A DNA stretch of 27,332 nt from an uncultured Oscillospiraceae bacterium (GTDB lineage Bacteria > Bacillota > Clostridia > Oscillospirales > Oscillospiraceae). The notes beneath the pieces were generated by a model that saw only the letters and a program-made list of their open reading frames with translations, did not search any database and had not been told where the DNA came from. Positions within the stretch are counted from its first letter, which is position 1. Every line of letters starts with the position of its first letter. The translations under genes were made by a program, and so were the position numbers. The stretch lies in the NCBI GenBank assembly GCA_910579595.1, contig CAJTVM010000034.1, positions 1 to 27,332 on the forward strand. Direction: 5' to 3'. Shown in pieces: positions 14,964 through 20,721 of the stretch.

Positions 14964-15398
14964 TTAAAAATCTTCGGGCATTTCCCAGGGTTCAAGCCCC
15001 ATTTCCTCCCAGGTTACCCCATAGGGCGCGCCGCCGGACGTATACCCGGCAATGAAAAAGAATCGGTCATCGGAATCAGGAAAGCGGTCATAAAAGTCTT
15101 GCAGTGCCTTTTCCGCTTTCTCCCGCCACAGATGCTCCAGACGAACCATCTCTGCCTGCTGTTTCATGGCCACCTGTTCCGGGGTCAACGCGCCGATCTC
15201 GCCCAAATCACTGAGGGCGGTTGTAACGTCAACCTTGAATTTTTGGCGGTATGCGTGAACGATGTGCTTTCCCGTCCCTTCATAGGCGGCGAACCACTGC
15301 TTTGCCAGACGGATACGCGCGTCATGGCGGGCTTTCTTATTTTTCTGCTTTGCCCACTTTGGTGTATTTGCGTATTTCTTTTTCTTCTTTTTATTCAT
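14964..15398 (-). CDS. Conserved ICE hypothetical protein, 144 aa
   Basis: I do not recognise a named family. The protein starts with a strongly basic tract (NKKKKKKYANTPKWAKQKNKKARHD is spread over the first 25 residues), then a helical region, and ends in an acidic, aromatic part (FFFIAGYTSGGAPYGVTWEE near residues 113-132). The basic head suggests nucleic-acid contact; the compact tail looks like a folded interaction motif. No membrane segment is present. It has its own promoter at 15435-15463 and is the first gene of the transcript leading to the large methyltransferase-helicase gene, which follows after a hairpin. A GGGG tract lies unusually close (two bases) to the ATG, and a three-codon frame (ATG GGG AAA TGA) overlaps the start, so start efficiency may be low. 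Confidence 0.7.
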   Translation of the reverse strand: MNKKKKKKYANTPKWAKQKNKKARHDARIRLAKQWFAAYEGTGKHIVHAYRQKFKVDVTTALSDLGEIGALTPEQVAMKQQAEMVRLEHLWREKAEKALQDFYDRFPDSDDRFFFIAGYTSGGAPYGVTWEEMGLEPWEMPEDF

Positions 15399-15434
15399 TT
15401 CCCCATACCACGTTTCAAAGAAATTGCCGGCTCA

Positions 15435-15463
15435 ATTATAACACGACAAGGAGGACAAGACAA
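15435..15463 (-). promoter_or_regulatory. Internal promoter for the 144-aa gene and large gene
   Basis: Minus-strand -35 TTGTCT (15463-15458) and -10 TATAAT (15440-15435) with a 17-bp spacer and an upstream TG (extended -10). It sits in the only real gap of the region (15399-15472), about 35 bp before the start codon, and divides the DNA-processing genes from the topB part of the operon. Confidence 0.7.
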
Positions 15464-15472
15464 GAATGAACC

Positions 15473-15751
15473 TCAGCCCTGCCCCTGCTTCTTCTGATTC
15501 ATCCTGTCCAGCACGGCCCTCTGCGCCGGGGAGAGAACACGGGGCGGCGACACCTTCAGCCACTTTTTGGGCAGCTCAAAGCTCAGCCCGCCCCAGCGGT
15601 TGGCGTCGGTCTGCCGCACCTGCTCCGGGTGGGTCCGGCACAGCTCCAAAAGCTGGCGCTTCAAAGCCTCGTTGTGGGTGTAGATACTGGCGGTGCGCTC
15701 AGCCTCCGTAAAATTGACGATGGTTTCCCGCTCCATTTTGGTCAGCTTCAT
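15473..15751 (-). CDS. Small conserved ICE protein, 92 aa, function unknown
   Basis: The product begins MKLTKMERETIVNFTEAERT, followed by SIYTHNEALKRQLLELCRTH and FELPKKWLKVSPPRV. This pattern (an N-terminal 'ETIVNF' strand, a helix with Y-T-x-N, and a P-K-x-W-x-K-V motif) recurs in small mobile-element proteins in Clostridia, but I know no function for them. It is basic and has no membrane segment. An in-frame extension to 15769 exists; I prefer ATG 15751 because it has GGAGGCGGAGG just before it and forms an ATGA overlap with the upstream regulator gene. It is the last gene before the internal promoter. Confidence 0.7.
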   Translation of the reverse strand: MKLTKMERETIVNFTEAERTASIYTHNEALKRQLLELCRTHPEQVRQTDANRWGGLSFELPKKWLKVSPPRVLSPAQRAVLDRMNQKKQGQG

Positions 15752-16200
15752 GCCTCCGCCTCCCCGCACAGGGCCAGGGCCTCCTTCGCAATGTGGGAGA
15801 ACCGTTCCGCCAGGGGCAGCGCCTCACCATACGCCGCACAGGCAGCGCCAATGACGGCGCGGATGGCATCGTCCACCGCTGCAAGAATACCTTCCCGCTC
15901 CGAACCAGCCAGCTCCCGCAGGGCCTCCACCGTCTCCGGGGACAGCCCCAGCTTCTCCGCCACTTCTGCCGCGCCGGGGAACCCGTCATCCCCGTCCAGG
16001 AACCAGGCGTAGGGCACCCCAAAACAGTTGGAAATGGCCTGGAACTGGTACACGTCCGGGGCGCTGAACCCGTTCAGCCAGCGGTTTACCACCGGTACGG
16101 ACACGCCCAGGTACTCCGCCAGCTCGCCGCGCTCCACACCGCTGACAGCAAGCAGCCTTTTTAGCCGGGAATCAAATTTTCTGGCCTGTTCCATCCTCAT
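15748..16200 (-). CDS. Xre-family regulator with helical C-terminal domain
   Basis: A 150-aa protein with an N-terminal Xre-type helix-turn-helix (about residues 8-65). SRLKRLLAVSGVERGELAEY covers the first two helices, then GVSVPVVNRWLNGFSAP supplies the recognition helix; FQAISNCFGVPYAWFLDGDD closes the domain. The remaining 80 residues are alanine-rich helices, probably for oligomerisation or ligand sensing. It probably regulates the transfer operon in which it lies. ATG 16200 overlaps the topB stop (ATGA) and has AAGGGAG four bases upstream. Unlike many ICE regulators it lies inside the operon, coupled on both sides. Confidence 0.8.
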   Translation of the reverse strand: MRMEQARKFDSRLKRLLAVSGVERGELAEYLGVSVPVVNRWLNGFSAPDVYQFQAISNCFGVPYAWFLDGDDGFPGAAEVAEKLGLSPETVEALRELAGSEREGILAAVDDAIRAVIGAACAAYGEALPLAERFSHIAKEALALCGEAEA

Positions 16201-18254
16201 TTCGCTCCCTTCCGTTGATCAAATTCCAGCTCATAGCGGACATATTTCCCGCCATTGTCCACCATCACCACCGTGGCGTCGTAGAAAATGCCCTTTTTCT
16301 CAGAAAACAACCCGGTCATGGGCACACGCCCGTTTTTCAAAAGCCCGGCGGCAATTTTTTTCGTCAATTCCTTGCGCTTATCAGCAAAAAACCGGCTGTT
16401 TTTCCACAGGGCAAAGCCGCAGGGAGGGGTGTCGTAGTAACCCTCGCAGAAAAAGCTCTTTTTGCCCTCCACCACGTTTTTGCCGCACCGGGGGCACCTT
16501 CCCACCACCGCCCGCCCGGACTGGGACAGGGCGGCGGAGGCCACGGTCACATGGGAGTAGGTCTGAACCAGCCCTCGCACCAGCCCCGCAATGCCGTCCA
16601 TGAACTCCTCCGGGGCCAGCTCGCCCCGTTCCACCGCCCCCAGCCGTTCCTCCCACTGGGCGGTGAGCCTGGCGGATTTGAGCTGGCCGGGCATCACCCG
16701 GATGAGGTCAATCCCCTGCCGCGTGGGGATCAGCTGCCTGCCCTCCCGCACCACAAAGCCGGATCGCACCAGCTTTTCAATGGTGGCGGCACGGGTGGCG
16801 GGGGTTCCAAGTCCGCGGCGCTCTACGGACTCTAAGGCCGCAAAATCCTCCGCGCCAGCCCGCTCCATGGCCGCGAGCAGGGTGTCCTCCGTAAACCGCG
16901 CCGGGGGAGAAACCGCACCCAGTTTCAGTACCGCATCGCCCCCCTCCAGCCGCTGTCCCTCCGTTAATTCAGGCAGGACAGTGCACTTGGGCGGCGCGGC
17001 GTAGGCCCGCCAGCCAATGCTGCCCACGGTCCTGCCCCTGGCGGTGAAACAATGCCCGCCGCACTCCACCGTCACCACGGTTTCGGCGTACTGGTAGGGG
17101 CTGCTGACGGCCCGGACCAGGCCCAGCGCCACCAGCCGCAGAATCTCCCGCTCCCCGGTGGGGAGGGAGTCCAACTCCGCGTTGGCGGCGCTCCGGGTGG
17201 GGATCAGCGCGTGGTGATCCGTGACCTTCCCGCTGTCGCATACCTGGGCGGCGGTTACGCTGCCCACCGGCTGTACCCCGCAGATCCGGGCGGCAACGGG
17301 CGCCAGTGTCCGCGCCGTTTCCTCCATATCATCGGTGAGGTACCGGCTGTCCGTCCGGGGGTAGGTGGCCAGACGCTTCTCGTAGAGGCTCTGCAAATAG
17401 TCCAGGGTCTGCTGGGCGGTATAGCCCAACAACCGGTTGGCCTCCCGCTGGAGGGTGGTCAGATCATAGAGGGCCGGGGACCGCTCTGTCCGTTCCTTCC
17501 GATCCACCAGCCTCACCGTGGCGGACGTGCCCAGGCAGGCTTTACGCAGCTTCTCCGCCTCCGTTTTAGACTTAATTCTTTCGCTCGATGCCTGGAAGCC
17601 CCGCAAATTCAGCTCCACCGTGTAGAATTTCTCCTTTTTGAAGCTGGAAATGGCCGCTTCCCGCTCCACCAGGAGGGCCAGGGTGGGGGTGAGCACCCGG
17701 CCCACGTTCAGGGTCCTGCCGTTATATAAGGTAGAGAACAGCCGGGTGCCGTTGATGCCCACCAGCCAGTCCGCCTTGGCGCGGCACAGCGCGGCGGCGT
17801 AGAGGCTGTCATACCCGGCGCTGTCCGGCAGACGCTCAAAGCCCCGGCGGATGGCGGGCTCCTCCATGGAGGAGATCCACAGCCGCTTCACCGGCTTGGC
17901 GCAGCCGCACATTTCGTAGACCAGGCGGAAGATCAGCTCCCCCTCCCGGCCCGCGTCGGTGGCGCACACCACCGTGTCCACATCATCCCGGCCCATGAGG
18001 GTGCGCAGTAGGTCAAACTGCTTTTTGGTATCCGGCAGCACCCGGTACTGCCACTCAACCGGGATGATGGGCAAATCATCGTAGTTCCATTTGGAATATC
18101 TGGGGTCGTAGGCGTCGGCGGGGGCCAGCTCCACCAGATGCCCCACGCACCAGCTTACCAGCCAGCCATTCCCTTCCAGATAGCCGTTCCGCTTTCCCGA
18201 AGCCTCCAGCACCTGGGAGACGGCACGGGCCACGGACGGCTTTTCAGTGATCAC
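16197..18254 (-). CDS. topB: DNA topoisomerase III (type IA), ICE-type
   Basis: A 685-aa type IA topoisomerase that cuts and passes single strands, probably needed to resolve the element during transfer or replication. The TOPRIM domain starts at ITEKPSVARAV and has TDAGREGELIF near residue 97. The active-site tyrosine lies in ATYPRTDSRY near residue 296. GRVLTPTLALL is also typical of the family. A zinc-finger-like C-terminal part has CPRCGKNVV, FFCEGY and PPCGF after residue 585. The start is odd. Relatives begin M-K-L-V-I, whereas here the codon in the methionine position is ACG (18263-18261), ideally spaced from AAAGGGAG. The annotated GTG (18254) is 17 bases from that site. The gene overlaps the end of the Cys-rich 67-aa gene. 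Confidence 0.92.
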   Translation of the reverse strand: MITEKPSVARAVSQVLEASGKRNGYLEGNGWLVSWCVGHLVELAPADAYDPRYSKWNYDDLPIIPVEWQYRVLPDTKKQFDLLRTLMGRDDVDTVVCATDAGREGELIFRLVYEMCGCAKPVKRLWISSMEEPAIRRGFERLPDSAGYDSLYAAALCRAKADWLVGINGTRLFSTLYNGRTLNVGRVLTPTLALLVEREAAISSFKKEKFYTVELNLRGFQASSERIKSKTEAEKLRKACLGTSATVRLVDRKERTERSPALYDLTTLQREANRLLGYTAQQTLDYLQSLYEKRLATYPRTDSRYLTDDMEETARTLAPVAARICGVQPVGSVTAAQVCDSGKVTDHHALIPTRSAANAELDSLPTGEREILRLVALGLVRAVSSPYQYAETVVTVECGGHCFTARGRTVGSIGWRAYAAPPKCTVLPELTEGQRLEGGDAVLKLGAVSPPARFTEDTLLAAMERAGAEDFAALESVERRGLGTPATRAATIEKLVRSGFVVREGRQLIPTRQGIDLIRVMPGQLKSARLTAQWEERLGAVERGELAPEEFMDGIAGLVRGLVQTYSHVTVASAALSQSGRAVVGRCPRCGKNVVEGKKSFFCEGYYDTPPCGFALWKNSRFFADKRKELTKKIAAGLLKNGRVPMTGLFSEKKGIFYDATVVMVDNGGKYVRYELEFDQRKGAK

Positions 18255-18447
18255 AAGTTTCGTTTAAATCGCTCCCTTTCCGCGTCAATGTTCGGTAACA
18301 GATCCCCACGCAGGGCGCACCCCGGCCATAGGGGCACCCGTGGCAGGGGTGCTTGGACGGAAAAGGGGGCGGCGCATCCGCCGCCCCCCTCCCCTTGGGG
18401 ATCTGGGTCATCAGTTTTTCATAGGGGCTGTCGGTGAAACGCATCAC
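18244..18447 (-). CDS. Cys-rich small protein, 67 aa
   Basis: A short protein with a compact cysteine cluster, HPCHGCPYGRGAPCVGICYR, near residues 33-52: four cysteines and histidine in a zinc- or iron-sulfur-binding-like arrangement (C-x2-C-x6-C-x3-C). The N-terminal part (FTDSPYEKLMTQIPKGRG) resembles that of small proteins found next to topB in related elements, but no function is known to me. GTG 18447 overlaps the DUF4366 stop (GTGA); ATG 18444 one codon later is an equally good start. GAGG lies seven bases before GTG. Its stop codon lies inside the topB start region, so topB translation is probably coupled to it. Confidence 0.7.
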   Translation of the reverse strand: MMRFTDSPYEKLMTQIPKGRGAADAPPPFPSKHPCHGCPYGRGAPCVGICYRTLTRKGSDLNETCDH

Positions 18448-19559
18448 GTACCGTCCTCATAACTGTCCGGGTAGTCTGGCTCATCCGGTTCCGGGTAAGA
18501 ATCAGGCTCCGGGTACGCATTTGGCACTGGATAGGCCATGGCGGCGGGCAGATCGTCCTCATTGACGGTGGGTTCCTCCTCCCCGGCCCCCGTCAGCTCA
18601 TCCAGGTCCTCCGCCTCGGCCAGCTCCTTCCTGGGCCTGTAGATTTTGATGTACCAGCCAGCGGCCCCCACCGCCAGCGCCGCCAGGAGCACGATGACAA
18701 TCGTCCCGATACCGCCGCCGCTCTTGGGCTTCTCCGGCTCCGGATCCGTCTGGCCGGGGGCCTCCGCCGTACCCGCGCAGTCCTGATAGGACAGGATGCA
18801 AACGGGGCAGCCGGCCCTCACCGCACCGGGGACGCATTTTTCCTTGCAGGAGCACACCGGCTCCGGTTCAGGCACGGCGGATACCCCGCCGCCCTCCGGT
18901 TCCTTGTCCTTCTCCGCCAGCGCCATCAGGTCGGCCTCCGTGACCGCGTTGAGGAAGTACACGTTCTCGCTGTCCTTCTTGCGGTCAATCACCAGATAGA
19001 ACACGTTCTCATCCGGGGTGGCGATGGTGAAGAATTCCCGCCCGCTCTCCTCCGATGTGCCGGACACGTTGTCAATCACCGTCCCCTGGCCACTGGGTGG
19101 CGTGGCCGGACCAGAGGTTGGCTGGGGCGCGGCGCTGGGAGCGGCATCGGTATCGCCGCCACAGGGTTCGGGCGCGGTGGTGCGGAAGCACTGGATGAGC
19201 TGGGACTTTTCGTAGGTCATGCCGTCCTTGCCGGTCACCTTCACCGAGACGGCGCAGTTTTCCGTGATCTCCACCACGGCGGACCATCGGTTTCCCGCCT
19301 GCGCCAGCTCACCGGTGATGTCTTTCCAAGCGCCGCCGCCCGCCTGGACCTGGGCGCTCTGGAAGCCCTTCCCGGCGTTGTCGGTGAGGCAGATTTCCAC
19401 CTCCGCTATCTGGACAGACCAGCCGCTGGGCGGGGTAATGCGGATGGTGATGTCCTGCCCGCTCTCGCTGTCGTCAAAGGCCAGGGCCGTCCCGGTCAGG
19501 GGCAGCGCCATCACTATGCTCAGCAAAGCGCAAAAAATATGCCGTAATGTTCTGTTCAA
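18444..19559 (-). CDS. DUF4366 (CD1107-family) secreted/membrane mobile-element protein
   Basis: A 371-aa type I membrane protein: a signal peptide (residues 1-27, ending in TGTALA), an extracellular region with two parts, and one membrane segment (GTIVIVLLAALAVGAAGWYI, about residues 288-308) followed by RPRK. The acidic cytoplasmic tail has Tyr-Pro-Glu-Pro-Asp repeats near the C-terminus. The extracellular part carries the family's cysteine cluster (CSCKEKC, GCPVC, DCAG, about residues 238-265). It is a constant companion of DUF4315 and the cell-wall hydrolase in Tn1549-like transfer regions and is probably part of the envelope-spanning apparatus; its exact role is unknown. The start is TTG 19559, ten bases after GGAGGG, six bases beyond the DUF4315 stop. 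Confidence 0.9.
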   Translation of the reverse strand: MNRTLRHIFCALLSIVMALPLTGTALAFDDSESGQDITIRITPPSGWSVQIAEVEICLTDNAGKGFQSAQVQAGGGAWKDITGELAQAGNRWSAVVEITENCAVSVKVTGKDGMTYEKSQLIQCFRTTAPEPCGGDTDAAPSAAPQPTSGPATPPSGQGTVIDNVSGTSEESGREFFTIATPDENVFYLVIDRKKDSENVYFLNAVTEADLMALAEKDKEPEGGGVSAVPEPEPVCSCKEKCVPGAVRAGCPVCILSYQDCAGTAEAPGQTDPEPEKPKSGGGIGTIVIVLLAALAVGAAGWYIKIYRPRKELAEAEDLDELTGAGEEEPTVNEDDLPAAMAYPVPNAYPEPDSYPEPDEPDYPDSYEDGT

Positions 19560-19565
19560 GTTGAT

Positions 19566-19802
19566 TTATCCCTCCTGTTTTGTCAAATTTGTTTGGGACG
19601 CCTGAATCAAATCCAGCAGCCCCCGCAGCTCCTCCGGGGAGGACGCCACATCGTGGACCATCCGCAGGATCTCCATGTTCTCCAGATCGGCGAGCTGCCG
19701 CTCAAGATCCCGGGTGCGGGCCTGCCATTGGCTGGCCTTCTCCCGGGCGTTGGCGATGTCGGCGCGCAGGCGTTCCCGTTTTACCTCAAACGCGTCACGC
19801 AT
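19566..19802 (-). CDS. DUF4315-family coiled-coil protein
   Basis: A 78-aa protein, mostly one amphipathic coiled coil (VKRERLRADIANAREKASQW, TRDLERQLADLENMEI), followed by the short family tail MVHDVASSPEELRGLLDLIQ. DUF4315 proteins always lie beside DUF4366 genes in conjugative elements; a structural or chaperone-like role is possible, but none is proven. An open frame extends to 19832, but ATG 19802 has GGAGG eight bases upstream and matches the usual family length. It overlaps the end of the radical SAM gene by 8 bp. Confidence 0.88.
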   Translation of the reverse strand: MRDAFEVKRERLRADIANAREKASQWQARTRDLERQLADLENMEILRMVHDVASSPEELRGLLDLIQASQTNLTKQEG

Positions 19803-20682
19803 GGGCCATACCTCCCCGCCTTTTGTCCACATAGTCCGCGAAATCGGGGACTGCCCGGAAGATCCGCTTATTGTTCACCCACCGCTGGAGTTGCCGGGTG
19901 ACGAGAGGCGCGCTGGGGCGCTCATACACCATCACATAGGGGTCGTACCCCATGGCCCGGAGCGTGTTGACCCGGTACAGATCCTGCTCGTGGGTGCTGC
20001 CGAAATTGGTGAGCACATACACCTTCAGCCGCCGGTAGTCGTGGATGTTGGTTAGCTCCAGGAAGCGGCGGAAGCAGGGCGTCAGATCCACGTTGGGATC
20101 GTCCCAGGCGAAGTGGATCGCTTTGGCCCGCACCCGGTTCAGCAGGGCGGCATTGTCCGGCGTGACCAGCCGGATGTCCAGCCCCTGGGTGAAATCCACC
20201 CACGCGCCGCTGTCCGCAAGCTGCAAGATCAGCTTCTCGTGGTCGGGACAGGCGAGAAGGTTGGGATCCAACAGCTTGATCTCCCGCTGGCCGCCCCAGA
20301 ACTCGGACAGATCGGCCACCTGACGGCTCTGCCGGCCCTCCTTGCCGGAGACAATGCAAAATCCGCAGTCCCTGGGACAGCCTCGGGTGAGAAAGCCGTA
20401 GGCGGTGCCTTGGAACTGCGGATACAAATCGTAGTCCGGCCGGGCGTGTTCCACCGCGTCCGGAAGGTTAGGGCCAGGGCCATAGCCCGTGCCGCCGCAA
20501 AAGACGTGGGCGGCGTTGGGGACCACCAGGGTGTCCTTGGAATAGGAATCGGTGAACACCCGGCTTTTGTAAACAATGTCGTAGCTGCCCTCTGGGGACC
20601 ACCATTCCACGATGTTTCCCTGGGCTTTGTGATAGGTGGACAGCTTCATCAGGCACAGGTTGGGCCAGTTGTGGCTGTCCAC
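19795..20682 (-). CDS. Radical SAM protein of conjugative elements
   Basis: The protein has a radical SAM cysteine motif, RGCPRDCGFC (C-x3-C-x2-C), which would bind a 4Fe-4S cluster and cleave S-adenosylmethionine, followed by barrel elements such as EIKLLDPNLLA, FTQGLDIRLV and LKVYVLTNFGS. The N-terminal part resembles a Rossmann/B12-binding-like domain without the cobalamin histidine motif. The substrate is unknown. The start is doubtful: the annotated GTG (20682) is about 28 bases from the only Shine-Dalgarno site (GGAGG, 20715-20711). Coding similarity (K-V-G-L-I-D-V-D) continues upstream to an ATA (20703) or ATT (20706) at the ideal distance. It sits between the cell-wall hydrolase and DUF4315 genes. 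Confidence 0.85.
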   Translation of the reverse strand: MDSHNWPNLCLMKLSTYHKAQGNIVEWWSPEGSYDIVYKSRVFTDSYSKDTLVVPNAAHVFCGGTGYGPGPNLPDAVEHARPDYDLYPQFQGTAYGFLTRGCPRDCGFCIVSGKEGRQSRQVADLSEFWGGQREIKLLDPNLLACPDHEKLILQLADSGAWVDFTQGLDIRLVTPDNAALLNRVRAKAIHFAWDDPNVDLTPCFRRFLELTNIHDYRRLKVYVLTNFGSTHEQDLYRVNTLRAMGYDPYVMVYERPSAPLVTRQLQRWVNNKRIFRAVPDFADYVDKRRGGMAHA

Positions 20683-20721
20683 GTCAATTAAACCTACTTT
20701 TATAATAATTCCTCCAATCGT

